From Ruegeria arenilitoris (GTDB lineage Bacteria; Pseudomonadota; Alphaproteobacteria; Rhodobacterales; Rhodobacteraceae), in assembly GCF_013031355.1 (NCBI RefSeq), contig NZ_WPZO01000005.1, positions 334,070 through 398,069 of the forward strand: a stretch of DNA of 64,000 nt. The letters run 5' to 3'. Positions 19,108 to 28,251 of the stretch are shown here, one piece after another. The notes beneath the pieces are model-generated. The model did not search any database and was not told the origin of the DNA. It saw nothing but the letters and a program-made list of their open reading frames with translations. How positions within the stretch are numbered: the first letter of the stretch is position 1; every line of letters starts with the position of its first letter. The position numbers and the translations under genes were made by a program.

Positions 19108-20133
19108 ATGCGTCTTGTGCCTGTACTGGCCTTTGCCACACTTCTGACCGGCTGCCTGTTCGACAAGGAGCCCGAAGTGGTCCGCCTGTCGGGTGAGACA
19201 ATGGGCACAACGTTCAACATCACCGCCATTGGCGAGGATCTGGACGAGGACACTCTGGCCGCTGCGGTTCAAGAAACCCTGGCCGAGGTCAACGCCAAGA
19301 TGTCGAACTGGGACCCAAATTCCGAGGTCTCGACCTTTTCCGCCGCAACCAGCACCGATCCGACGCCCGTATCCGCCGAGTTCGCGCAAGTGATGACGGC
19401 CGCGAATGAGGTACACGACAAAACCGGCGGCATTTTCGACGTCACCCTTGGCCCGCTGATCGAATTGTGGGGCTTTGGCCCGCGTACACCGGAAGATCCG
19501 GTGCCCTCGGATGCCGAGATTGAGGCCGCGCTGAGCGGCGTTGGCCAAAACCGGTTGCTGACCCTGGATACCGAGGCCGGCACGCTGGCAAAATCCGAAC
19601 CCGGCGTCGGCATTAACCTGTCTGCGATTGCCAAGGGCTATGGCATCGACGCCGTGGCCGAAACCCTGCGCGAAGCGGGGATCGAGGATTATCTGGTTGA
19701 AATCGGCGGCGATCTGGTCACCAAGGGCCAGAACGACAAGGGCGAAACCTGGAGGATCGGCATCGAAAAACCGCAGGCCGGAGCGCAGACACCGCAGCTG
19801 ATCGTATCGGTGGGCGATCTGGGCATGGCCAGCTCGGGCGATTACAAGAATTTCTTCGAACAGGATGGCGTGCGCTATTCGCATATCATCGATCCGACGA
19901 CGGGTCGTCCGATCACACACAGGACCACATCGGTCACCGTTCTGGCCGAAAACGCGATGATGGCGGATGCCTGGGCCACGGCGATGCTGGCGCTGGGGCA
20001 GGAAAAAGGCCTTGAGCTGGCCGAAAAGCATGAACTTGCCGTGTATTTCATCTCGCGGGATGTGACAGGTGGCGAAGAAGCCTATATCACCGTACACAGC
20101 ACCGCGTTCAAAGACGCGCTTGGCACCAACTAA
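19108..20133 (+). CDS. apbE: FAD:protein FMN transferase (ApbE lipoprotein)
   Basis: A 341-residue protein with a lipoprotein signal (FATLLTGC, lipid-modified Cys16) and the ApbE fold: GETMGTTFNIT near the start, NLSAIAKGYGIDA, the flavin-binding EIGGDL, and HIIDPTTGRP. ApbE attaches FMN from FAD through a phosphoester to the Thr of SGAT motifs in NqrB and NqrC in the periplasm. Its position 3.3 kb from nqrF and just before nqrM supports that job. A GGAG site precedes the ATG. Confidence 0.95.
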   Translation: MRLVPVLAFATLLTGCLFDKEPEVVRLSGETMGTTFNITAIGEDLDEDTLAAAVQETLAEVNAKMSNWDPNSEVSTFSAATSTDPTPVSAEFAQVMTAANEVHDKTGGIFDVTLGPLIELWGFGPRTPEDPVPSDAEIEAALSGVGQNRLLTLDTEAGTLAKSEPGVGINLSAIAKGYGIDAVAETLREAGIEDYLVEIGGDLVTKGQNDKGETWRIGIEKPQAGAQTPQLIVSVGDLGMASSGDYKNFFEQDGVRYSHIIDPTTGRPITHRTTSVTVLAENAMMADAWATAMLALGQEKGLELAEKHELAVYFISRDVTGGEEAYITVHSTAFKDALGTN

Positions 20134-20148
20134 CCGGTAGGACCCACG

Positions 20149-20391
20149 ATGAGCACCTTTATTCTGGCCTTCATTCTGCTAACCCTCGTTGTGGTGGGCA
20201 TGTCACTGGGCGTGATGCTGATGGGCAAGACCATCAAGGGCAGCTGCGGTGGTCTGAATGCAATCTCGGGCGCAGATAAATGTGTGGTTTGCCAGAAAGA
20301 CGTCGATCCGAACTCGCCGCTGCGCGACAAGCTCCAATGCAAACGCGCCAGAAAGATGCAGGAGCAGATGGAACGTCAGGCCGAAGCGTAA
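20149..20391 (+). CDS. nqrM: Nqr maturation protein NqrM
   Basis: An 80-residue protein with one N-terminal transmembrane helix (about 4-26) followed by KTIKGSCGGLNAISGADKC, the hallmark of NqrM (former DUF539). Cysteines 33, 45, 48 and 64 form the putative metal site. NqrM is needed to assemble active Na+-NQR, probably by delivering iron to the NqrD/NqrE site. It follows apbE by 15 bp, so the two are an operon. Confidence 0.93.
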   Translation: MSTFILAFILLTLVVVGMSLGVMLMGKTIKGSCGGLNAISGADKCVVCQKDVDPNSPLRDKLQCKRARKMQEQMERQAEA

Positions 20392-20452
20392 TTTGCACTT
20401 CGCCCCGGGCCGGGAATTGGCTAACTAGGTCCCTGACCATCGGGGAGGTAGA

Positions 20453-22144
20453 GTGGTGGCCAAAGCCAAAAACATCCTGTTCATCATGTTCGACCAGCTG
20501 CGCTGGGATTACCTGAGTTGCTACGGCCACCCGCATCTGCATACCCCCAATATTGACCGTCTGGCCGCGCGGGGCGTGCGGTTCGACCGCGCCTATATCC
20601 AATCGCCCATCTGCGGCAGCTCACGCATGTCCACTTATACCGGGCGCTATGTGCATTCGCATGGGGCCTCGTGGAACGGTATCCCGCTGAAGGTCGGTGA
20701 GATCACGATGGGCGACCATCTGCGCAAGGCGGGTATGGATTGCTGGCTGGTTGGCAAAACCCATATGAAAGCAGATGCCGAAGGCATGGCACGGCTGGGA
20801 CTGGAGCCCGACAGCCTGATCGGCGCCCGCGTGGCGGAATGCGGGTTCGACGTCTTCGAACGCGACGATGGGATGCGCCCCGAAGGCCCCGACGGGTTCT
20901 ATGACCCGAACGGGGCGAGGAAATACAACAAGTACCTCTCCGACAAAGGCTATGAGAGTGACAACCCCTGGCACGACTTTGCCAATTCCGGATTGGATGC
21001 GGATGGCAATGTTCTGTCGGGCTGGTTCCTTAAGAACTCGAGCGAGGCGGCGAATATCGCCGAAGAAGATAGTGAAACGCCTTATCTGACCGGCCGCGGC
21101 ATCGAATTCATGGAAAGCCATGACGCCCCGTGGTGCTGTCACCTGAGCTTTATCAAGCCACACTGGCCTTATATTGTACCTGAACCCTATGCCTCGATGT
21201 ATGGCCCCGAGCATGTTCTGCCAGTGGTCCGGTCCGAAGCCGAGCGTGAGAACGCCCACCCGGTTCTGCGCGCGTTTATGGATACGAAAATCGGCCAGAC
21301 CTTCTCGCGCCAGGACGTGCGCGAGGCGGTGATCCCCGCCTATATGGGCCTGATCAAACAGGCCGACGATCAGATGGGACGCCTGCTCGACTGGATGGAG
21401 AAAACCGGCCGGATGGAGGACACGTTGATCGTGTTGACCTCGGATCACGGCGATTTTCTGGGCGATCATTGGATGGGAGAGAAGACGTTTTTCCACGATG
21501 CTTCGACCAAAGTGCCTCTGATCGTCTATGACCCATCGCCCGAGGCCGACGCGACGCGCGGCACGGTCAGTGATGCACTGGTGGAGTCCATCGACCTCGC
21601 CCCAACATTTGTGGATGTGTCGGAGGGAGAGGTCGCCTCACATATCCTCGAAGGGCATTCTCTGCTTCCAATCCTGCGTGGGCGACAAGATGAAACGCCG
21701 CGCGATGCGGTGATCTGCGAATACGATTACTCCGCCTCACCCATCGCCGACATGCTGAATGCCTCGGTCCGGGATGCGGTGATGTTCATGGTCGCCAACA
21801 AGAAATGGAAACTGATCCATTGCGAAGGTGGCCACAGGCCCATCCTGTTCGACCTGGAAAACGATCCGGATGAACTGATCGATCTGGGCGACAGTGCCGA
21901 CCATACCGAGGTCATCGCTGAGATGTATGACCACCTTTTTGCCTGGACCCGTCGGCCGTCGCAGCGCACCACACGGTCCGAAGCGCAACTGATCGAGATG
22001 CGCACAAAAAGCCGGGGCAGGGGGGTTGTCTTAGGGGTCTATGACGAAAACGAGGCCCCGCTGGACCTGACCGTCAAATATCGCGGGCGCAAAGCCCGGC
22101 CTTTTGCTGAATATATCGGCAAGGACAAACCCTCCGGGCATTAA
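20453..22144 (+). CDS. sulfatase/phosphonate monoesterase superfamily hydrolase
   Basis: A 563-residue alkaline-phosphatase-fold hydrolase, closest in style to phosphonate monoester hydrolases. Metal ligands are visible in FIMFDQLRWD (Asp14) and TSDHGDFLGDH. The nucleophile region is SPICGSSRMS (Cys54 to Arg58). The formylglycine consensus is C-x-[P/A]-x-R, so Ser56 replaces the usual Pro/Ala while Cys54 and Arg58 remain. The substrate (sulfate, phosphonate or phosphate ester) is not determined. GGGGAGG at 20442-20448 fits GTG at 20453 or 20456. No signal peptide is present. Transcribed with gpmI downstream, 88 bp apart. Confidence 0.85.
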   Translation: MVAKAKNILFIMFDQLRWDYLSCYGHPHLHTPNIDRLAARGVRFDRAYIQSPICGSSRMSTYTGRYVHSHGASWNGIPLKVGEITMGDHLRKAGMDCWLVGKTHMKADAEGMARLGLEPDSLIGARVAECGFDVFERDDGMRPEGPDGFYDPNGARKYNKYLSDKGYESDNPWHDFANSGLDADGNVLSGWFLKNSSEAANIAEEDSETPYLTGRGIEFMESHDAPWCCHLSFIKPHWPYIVPEPYASMYGPEHVLPVVRSEAERENAHPVLRAFMDTKIGQTFSRQDVREAVIPAYMGLIKQADDQMGRLLDWMEKTGRMEDTLIVLTSDHGDFLGDHWMGEKTFFHDASTKVPLIVYDPSPEADATRGTVSDALVESIDLAPTFVDVSEGEVASHILEGHSLLPILRGRQDETPRDAVICEYDYSASPIADMLNASVRDAVMFMVANKKWKLIHCEGGHRPILFDLENDPDELIDLGDSADHTEVIAEMYDHLFAWTRRPSQRTTRSEAQLIEMRTKSRGRGVVLGVYDENEAPLDLTVKYRGRKARPFAEYIGKDKPSGH

Positions 22145-22232
22145 ATCTGTCCGGACACCGCCAAAAGGCGGTTCACCCTACGCGGGTCAGGCGATACAAG
22201 ACCGACCAAGAGCAGTAATCCGGAGAGCCGAT

Positions 22233-23750
22233 ATGACCGCCCCCAAACCCGTTGTCCTGTGCATTCTTGATGGTTGGGGCCTGTCCGAGGATACAGAGGC
22301 CAACGCGCCTTATCTGGCCAACACACCAACCTTTGACGCGATCATGGCCAATGGTCCGCACGCGACGCTTATCACTCACGGGCCGGACGTGGGCCTGCCC
22401 AGCGGTCAGATGGGCAATTCCGAGGTTGGCCACACCAATATCGGTGCAGGCCGTGTTGTCGCCATGGATCTGGGGCAGATTGACCTGGCGATCGAGGATG
22501 GCTCGTTCTTCGACAACGAGGCGCTGCAGGATTTCATTGCCAAGGTAAAGGCTACAGGCGGCACCGCGCATTTGATGGGGCTGGTGTCGGATGGCGGGGT
22601 GCATGGCCACCTGAACCATATCATTGCCGCGGCCAAAGCGATCACCGACGCGAGCGTGCCCGTCGCGCTGCACGCAATCACCGATGGCCGCGACGTGGCG
22701 CCGAAATCTGCCTTCACCTATATCGCCGAGCTGGAAGACCGCCTGCCCAAGAACGCTCGCGTTGTCACCGTCAGCGGGCGCTATTTCGCGATGGACCGCG
22801 ACAACCGCTGGGAACGCGTCAGCGAGGCCTACGAGGCAATGATCAAAGGCGCAGGCCGTCATGAAACCGATGCCCATTTCGCCGTGGACCACGCCTACAA
22901 CCAATCGGAAACCGATGAGTTCATCGTGCCCACGGTTCTGGACGGATTTGATGGCGTGAAAGACGGGGACGGGGTCTTCTGCCTCAACTTCCGCGCCGAC
23001 CGCGCCCGCGAGATTCTGCGTGCCATTGGCGAGCCGGATTTCTCCGATTTCGACACCGGCCCACGCCCGCAACTGTCTGCTCTGTTGGGAATGGTCGAAT
23101 ATTCGGACGGCCACAACGCCTATATGACCACCGTATTTCCCAAGCGCGATATCGTGAATACGCTGGGTGAGTGGGTCGCCAAACAGGGTTTGCGTCAGTT
23201 CCGCCTGGCCGAGACCGAGAAATACCCGCATGTCACCTTCTTCCTCAACGGCGGCAAGGAAACGCCCGAGGTGGGCGAAGACCGTTACATGCCGAAATCG
23301 CCCAAAGTGGCGACCTATGACCTGCAGCCCGAGATGTCCTCGGCCGAGGTGACTGCGAAATTCGTCGAGGCGATCGAAGCAGGCTATGACTTGATCGTCA
23401 CGAACTATGCCAACCCTGACATGGTCGGCCACACCGGAGACCTGCAGGCGGCAATCAAGGCCTGTGAGGCCGTGGACCAAGGGCTGGCGCAAGTTGTTGC
23501 CGCGTTGGAAAAGGCAGGCGGCGCGATGATCGTGACCGCTGACCACGGCAACTGTGAGATGATGGTTAATCCGGAAAGCGGCGGGCCGCACACGGCGCAT
23601 ACGCTGAACCCGGTGCCTGTGGCACTGGTGGGCGGCCCCGGGGGCGCCACGCTGCGAAACGGGCGCCTGTCCGATCTGGCGCCGACCCTGTTGCAACTGA
23701 TGGGGCTGGAGCAACCGCCGGAAATGACCGGGAAGAGCCTGCTGTCATGA
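22233..23750 (+). CDS. gpmI: 2,3-bisphosphoglycerate-independent phosphoglycerate mutase
   Basis: A 505-residue enzyme. VVLCILDGWGLS gives the first metal Asp, GQMGNSEVGHTNIGAGR contains the catalytic Ser, and TADHGNCEMM plus GGPHTAHTLNPVP give the remaining Mn ligands. It interconverts 3- and 2-phosphoglycerate in glycolysis. ATG at 22233, with a GGAGAG site, matches the family start (APKPVVLCILDGWG); the frame is open 43 codons further upstream. It overlaps the envC-like gene by four bases, giving the gpmI-envC-ctpA order common in Alphaproteobacteria. Confidence 0.97.
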   Translation: MTAPKPVVLCILDGWGLSEDTEANAPYLANTPTFDAIMANGPHATLITHGPDVGLPSGQMGNSEVGHTNIGAGRVVAMDLGQIDLAIEDGSFFDNEALQDFIAKVKATGGTAHLMGLVSDGGVHGHLNHIIAAAKAITDASVPVALHAITDGRDVAPKSAFTYIAELEDRLPKNARVVTVSGRYFAMDRDNRWERVSEAYEAMIKGAGRHETDAHFAVDHAYNQSETDEFIVPTVLDGFDGVKDGDGVFCLNFRADRAREILRAIGEPDFSDFDTGPRPQLSALLGMVEYSDGHNAYMTTVFPKRDIVNTLGEWVAKQGLRQFRLAETEKYPHVTFFLNGGKETPEVGEDRYMPKSPKVATYDLQPEMSSAEVTAKFVEAIEAGYDLIVTNYANPDMVGHTGDLQAAIKACEAVDQGLAQVVAALEKAGGAMIVTADHGNCEMMVNPESGGPHTAHTLNPVPVALVGGPGGATLRNGRLSDLAPTLLQLMGLEQPPEMTGKSLLS

Positions 23751-24877
23751 CCATGCGCGCGCTTGTTCTGGCGCTGCTGTTTGCGGCTCCGGTCCATGCA
23801 CAGACCGACCCGTCCACAGCTGCGCTGAATGCGGCGCAAATGCTCGAGGACGCCTCGGTCGCCCTGACCGAGGCGGACAGTGCCCGTGATCGTGTGCGCG
23901 CCCTGACCGAAACCATTCAGGCCTATGAGGCCGGTCTGACTGCCATGCGCGAAGGTCTGCGCCGCGCCGCCACGCGCGAGGCGCAATTGACCGCCGAACT
24001 GCGTACCCGCGAAAAGGAAATCGCGCAGTTGCTGGGCGTGTTGCAGACCATTGAAACGACCGCACCGCCAGTTCTGATGCTGCACCCGTCGGGGCCGCTG
24101 GGGTCGGCCCGGGCAGGGATGATGCTGTCCGAGGTCACGCCGGGCCTCAACGCCCGCGCGCAGGCTTTGGCACATGATCTGCAAGAAGTGCAGACCTTGC
24201 GTCAATTGCAGCAAAGCGCGGCAGAAACGCTGACCGAAGGGCTGTCCGGCGTCCAGACCGCTCGCACGCAGCTGAGCACCGCCATCGCCGACCGCACCGA
24301 TCTACCCAGCCGTTTTGTCGAGGATCCGGTGCGCACAGCGATCCTGATTTCCTCCACGGAGACTTTGGAAGGGTTTGCCAGCGGCCTGTCCGAAATTTCC
24401 GAAGGTGAAATCGCTGAAACCAGTGCCGATATCTCTGACCGCAAAGGTAAGATCGCATTGCCCGCGCAGGGTGTCCTTCTGCATCGCGCGGGGGAAACGG
24501 ATGCTGCCGGTGTCAAACGCCCCGGCGTGGTTCTGGGCACGCGTCCGCGCGCGATTGTGACCGCGCCGACAGCCGCCACCATTCGCTATCGCGGACCGCT
24601 GCTGGATCTGGGGAATCTGGTGATACTGGAGCCTCAACCCGGGCTTTTGTTCGTGTTTTCGGGCCTGCAAGAGGTTTACGGCAACACCGGGCAAGTGATC
24701 CCCGAAGGCACTCCGGTGGGTCTGATGCCCGGTGAAACACCCGAAATCGGCGCTATTTTGTCAACAAGCGGTGATGGCACTGGAACTGACCGGTCAGAAA
24801 CGCTCTATATAGAGGTAAGACAGGATAACAGCCCCGTGGACCCGGAATCGTGGTTTCGGACCAGCAAGGATGGATGA
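23747..24877 (+). CDS. envC: EnvC-like murein hydrolase activator (degenerate M23)
   Basis: A 376-residue periplasmic protein with a signal peptide (LVLALLFAAPVHAQ), a long coiled coil from about 20 to 230, and a C-terminal LytM/M23-type domain (RPGVVLGTRPRAIVTAPTAATIRYRG...GNLVILEPQPG). The zinc ligands of active M23 peptidases (HxxxD and HxH) are absent, as in EnvC, which activates amidases at the division site instead of cutting peptidoglycan itself. Coupled to gpmI and followed seven bases later by ctpA. Confidence 0.88.
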   Translation: MTMRALVLALLFAAPVHAQTDPSTAALNAAQMLEDASVALTEADSARDRVRALTETIQAYEAGLTAMREGLRRAATREAQLTAELRTREKEIAQLLGVLQTIETTAPPVLMLHPSGPLGSARAGMMLSEVTPGLNARAQALAHDLQEVQTLRQLQQSAAETLTEGLSGVQTARTQLSTAIADRTDLPSRFVEDPVRTAILISSTETLEGFASGLSEISEGEIAETSADISDRKGKIALPAQGVLLHRAGETDAAGVKRPGVVLGTRPRAIVTAPTAATIRYRGPLLDLGNLVILEPQPGLLFVFSGLQEVYGNTGQVIPEGTPVGLMPGETPEIGAILSTSGDGTGTDRSETLYIEVRQDNSPVDPESWFRTSKDG

Positions 24878-24883
24878 ACACGT

Positions 24884-26224
24884 ATGAAGAAATTTGTGAT
24901 GGCCGGTTTGGCCGGAACCTTGGCAGGTATAATCGCAACCACTCAGATCGCAGGCCCTCTGCTGGCGCAGGAGGCCGAGAACAACGCCAGCGTCTATGAG
25001 CAACTGGATCTGTTCGGCGACATTTTCGAGCGCATACGCGCACAATATGTCGAAGAGGTTGAGCCCGAAGAGCTGATCGAAGCGGCGATTGACGGCATGT
25101 TGACCTCGCTGGACCCGCATTCCAGCTATCTTTCGCCCGACGACGCGGAACAGATGCGGGTACAGACCCGTGGTGAGTTCGGCGGGTTGGGCATCGAGGT
25201 CACGCAGGAAGAGGGCTTTGTGAAAGTCGTCTCGCCCATCGACGACACGCCCGCAGATGCGGCCGGGATCGAAGCGGGCGATTTCATCACCCATGTCGAT
25301 GGCGAAAGCATTCTGGGCCTGACGCTGGACAAGGCGGTCGATCTGATGCGTGGGCCGGTGGGTTCGGAAATCGTCATCACCGTTGTACGCGAGGGTGAAC
25401 AGGAACCGTTCGATGTCACCATCATCCGCGACACCATCAAACTGACCGCTGTACGCGCCCGCACCGAGGGCACCAGCGTCGTGCTGCGTGTGACCACCTT
25501 CAACGACCAGACTTTCCCCAACCTCGAGGAAGGCCTGATCGAACAGATCGAAGAGGCCGGGGGCATCGACAAGGTCAACGGCTTTGTTCTGGACCTGCGC
25601 AACAACCCGGGCGGTCTGCTGACGCAGGCGATCAAGGTCTCGGATGCGTTCCTGAACGAGGGTGAGATCGTTTCGACCCGTGGTCGCGATCCGGGTGAAG
25701 GCGAGCGGTTCAACGCCACCCCCGGCGATCTGGCCGAAGGCAAGCCGATCGTGGTTCTGATCAATGGAGGTTCGGCCTCGGCCTCCGAAATCGTCGCCGG
25801 TGCGCTGCAGGATCACCGCCGCGCCATCGTTGTCGGCACCAAGAGCTTTGGCAAAGGCTCGGTGCAGACGGTCATGCCGCTGCGCGGGGACGGGGCCATG
25901 CGCCTGACCACGTCGCGTTACTACACCCCATCGGGCCGCTCGATCCAGGCGCTCGGGGTCAGCCCTGACATCATCGTCGAACAGCCGCGCCCGGCGCCCG
26001 CATCGGACGACGAAGACGCGAACCGTCCGGCTCGGTCCGAGGCCGACCTGCGCGGCAGTCTGAACAACGACAGCCTCAGCGAGGACGAAGTCCGTCAGAT
26101 CGAGGAAGACCGCGCCCGCGCCGAAGCCACCGCCGAGCTGCGCGAACAGGATTATCAGCTGGCCTATGCCATCGATATCCTGAAGGGTCTGTCGGCCTTC
26201 AACCCGAACGGGCCGTCACAATAA
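24884..26224 (+). CDS. ctpA: carboxy-terminal processing protease (S41)
   Basis: A 446-residue periplasmic protease with a signal sequence (residues 1-29), a PDZ domain (about 90-180) and the S41 catalytic core. GGSASASEIVAGALQD holds the nucleophile Ser299, and Lys324 in TKSFGKGSVQT lies 25 residues later, the exact spacing of the Ser-Lys dyad. It processes periplasmic and envelope proteins, including peptidoglycan-associated enzymes, which fits its coupling to envC. It is followed at once by a terminator. Confidence 0.96.
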   Translation: MKKFVMAGLAGTLAGIIATTQIAGPLLAQEAENNASVYEQLDLFGDIFERIRAQYVEEVEPEELIEAAIDGMLTSLDPHSSYLSPDDAEQMRVQTRGEFGGLGIEVTQEEGFVKVVSPIDDTPADAAGIEAGDFITHVDGESILGLTLDKAVDLMRGPVGSEIVITVVREGEQEPFDVTIIRDTIKLTAVRARTEGTSVVLRVTTFNDQTFPNLEEGLIEQIEEAGGIDKVNGFVLDLRNNPGGLLTQAIKVSDAFLNEGEIVSTRGRDPGEGERFNATPGDLAEGKPIVVLINGGSASASEIVAGALQDHRRAIVVGTKSFGKGSVQTVMPLRGDGAMRLTTSRYYTPSGRSIQALGVSPDIIVEQPRPAPASDDEDANRPARSEADLRGSLNNDSLSEDEVRQIEEDRARAEATAELREQDYQLAYAIDILKGLSAFNPNGPSQ

Positions 26225-26230
26225 CAGAAA

Positions 26231-26259
26231 AAGGGCCGCCGAATGGGCGGCCCTTTTTT
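26231..26259. terminator. bidirectional terminator after ctpA
   Basis: Stem GGGCCGCC/GGCGGCCC with a GAATG loop (26233-26253), six T's downstream and an A-run upstream. It terminates ctpA and, from the other strand, the convergent MFS gene ending at 26272. Confidence 0.92.
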
Positions 26260-26271
26260 CTTGCGGGTGGA

Positions 26272-27837
26272 TCAGCTTTCCACCTTATGCAGCTTTTCCT
26301 CATCCAGCATTATGGCCAGCAGGACGCCGACTGAAACGGAGATGGTCGCGAATATGAAGGCCATGTTCATTCCGGTGTCAAAGGCGGCGGCGATGGCGGA
26401 TTTTACCGCATCGGCTTCGGTGCTGCTCAGTTTTTCCATCACGGCCTTGGCGGACAGGGTGGTCAACGTGCCGCCGTTAATTGCCCGCTGATCGGCGTCC
26501 GACATGTCAATTCCGGCGGCGGTCAGCCGTTCGCCAAGACTGCGTAGGCTAACAAGGTACATGATCGCGGTGGCACAGGCGACCGAGATGGCGCCGTAGA
26601 CCAGATGGGTCATGAAGCTCAGGCCACCGACCAGCCCCGCCCGTTCCGGTTTCACTGCACAGACGGCGGCGGTGCCGGATGGCCCGACCGTCAGCGTGGC
26701 CCCCAGCCCGATCATCGCCATGCCGGGCAGGATCTGGAAATACCCGAACCCGGCGGGCAGGACCACAACGCTGGCCGCCCCGATCGTGGCACAGAGATAC
26801 CCCCAGAACAAAAGCCGCTTGGGCCCGAAATCGTTATACAACCGGCCCGACAGGATGGACCCCACCGCCAGAAGCACCGTCAGAGGCGCCAGCCCAAAGG
26901 CCGATTGCAGGGTCGACCAGCCCAGAACCTTTTGCATGTATTGTGGGAAATACATCAGCCCGACAAAGGCCGCCGACACGTTGAACATGTTCAGCCCCAA
27001 GGTGATACGGAACTCGCGGTTCGCCATCATCTGCGGCAGCAACAGCGGCTCTTTCACCCGCTTTTCCACCTGCGGGAACAGAACGAACAACACCGCGCTG
27101 ACGAAGAACAGCATCAGCAACGGGGCCGAAGTCCAACCCCAGTCCGCGCCGACATCCAGCCCATAGAGCAACAGCAAAACGGCAAAGGACAGCACGGCCA
27201 TCCCGGCAAAGTCGATATGCTCTCCCTGCTTGTGCTGGGTTTCGCGCTGCATCAACAGCAGGGCGGTCACCATCGAGATGGTCGAAAACACAACGTTGGC
27301 CAGGAAAAACAGCCTCCAATCCCCCATGTTGACCGCCGTTCCGCTGATCAGAGGGCCAAAGACGTTGCCGCAAGTGACGCCAGCCAGGATCAGCCCCATG
27401 ATCATGGCCCGATGTTCGGGCCGCGAAACCTTGGTCGCCCCGAACGCCAGCGTACAGGGCCAGACGCAGCCTGCACCGATCCCCTGCAGGGCGCGGGCAA
27501 CAATCAGGAAGTCCAGGCTGGGCGAAACAAAGCACATGACGGACGAGAACAGGAAAATCGACAGCCCGATCAGCATCATCTTGCGGTGCCCGAACATATC
27601 GCCCATGCGCCCGCCGGCGACCATAGTCATGGCGAAGAACAGAGCATAGATGTTCAGAACCCACTGCGTGCTGGTGATGTCCGCATCAAAGCTGTTTTCG
27701 ATGGCCGGAACCAGGATCAGCGCGCCGGTAAAGTCGATGCCGATCCCGAACCCCGTCACCATCAATGCAATGACTTTGACGATGCTGCTGCGATCCATGA
27801 GCTTGCCCAGGCTGCTGCGGGTCACTCTAGGATGCAC
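26272..27837 (-). CDS. MFS transporter, DHA2 (14-helix drug efflux) type
   Basis: Up to 521 residues with about fourteen hydrophobic segments. Early segments carry family motifs: QWVLNIYALFFAMTMVAGGRMGDMFGHRKM (helix 2 with motif A, GRMGDMFGHRK) and ARALQGIGAG. The DHA2 family exports drugs, dyes and biocides by proton antiport. The start is uncertain: GTG at 27837 has a weak site, and ATG at 27798 would give a more usual N-terminus. It is a single gene with no nearby regulator. Confidence 0.88.
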   Translation of the reverse strand: MHPRVTRSSLGKLMDRSSIVKVIALMVTGFGIGIDFTGALILVPAIENSFDADITSTQWVLNIYALFFAMTMVAGGRMGDMFGHRKMMLIGLSIFLFSSVMCFVSPSLDFLIVARALQGIGAGCVWPCTLAFGATKVSRPEHRAMIMGLILAGVTCGNVFGPLISGTAVNMGDWRLFFLANVVFSTISMVTALLLMQRETQHKQGEHIDFAGMAVLSFAVLLLLYGLDVGADWGWTSAPLLMLFFVSAVLFVLFPQVEKRVKEPLLLPQMMANREFRITLGLNMFNVSAAFVGLMYFPQYMQKVLGWSTLQSAFGLAPLTVLLAVGSILSGRLYNDFGPKRLLFWGYLCATIGAASVVVLPAGFGYFQILPGMAMIGLGATLTVGPSGTAAVCAVKPERAGLVGGLSFMTHLVYGAISVACATAIMYLVSLRSLGERLTAAGIDMSDADQRAINGGTLTTLSAKAVMEKLSSTEADAVKSAIAAAFDTGMNMAFIFATISVSVGVLLAIMLDEEKLHKVES

Positions 27838-27876
27838 GGAATTCCGTTGAAAAGATAGGTACTTGCCCTGAGCGAA

Positions 27877-28251
27877 TTACTCGGTGGCACTTTGCGCCCG
27901 GCGAAAGGCCCGCTTCAGCATGTCCAGTTCAGCGCGCAAAAGCTCGACCTCAGCCCGCAGATCATCCGCGGCGGGGGAGCCTGCAATGATGGTGAAATCG
28001 CCAAGCTTTTCCGAGGTCGCCGCATCAGCGATCACAAAGCAATGCACACCGTCGGACAGCACGGCCACGGGCACGGGAACCGTCAGATCCCACCCGTCGT
28101 CAGATGCCGAAACACGCACGTCTTCGAGATTTTCACCCAGATAGCGCACTTCGACTGTCGGCTCAGATTCGGCCTGCAGATGCCCCTGCCAAAGGCCGTT
28201 TTCGAACCGGATGGGCGTCAAAATCGGAAGCGTCATGGTCGGAACTCTCAC
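27877..28251 (-). CDS. conserved-looking hypothetical protein with C-terminal coiled coil
   Basis: About 124 residues. The first 90 look like a small beta-sandwich (TVEVRYLGENLEDVRVSASDDGWDLTVPVP). The end is a heptad-rich helix (ADDLRAEVELLRAELDMLKRAF). No family recognised. GTG at 28251 overlaps the upstream gene's stop (GTGA); ATG at 28236 is the alternative. It is coupled to the gene before it and probably expressed with it. Confidence 0.7.
   Translation of the reverse strand: MRVPTMTLPILTPIRFENGLWQGHLQAESEPTVEVRYLGENLEDVRVSASDDGWDLTVPVPVAVLSDGVHCFVIADAATSEKLGDFTIIAGSPAADDLRAEVELLRAELDMLKRAFRRAQSATE

Noticed and set aside
22158..22171. Small hairpin CCGCC-AAAA-GGCGG before gpmI as a terminator or riboswitch
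   Set aside because: Short stem without a T-run and no conserved aptamer features.
23747..24877. Active M23 endopeptidase
   Set aside because: The zinc-binding histidines and aspartate are absent, so the EnvC-type activator role is the better reading.
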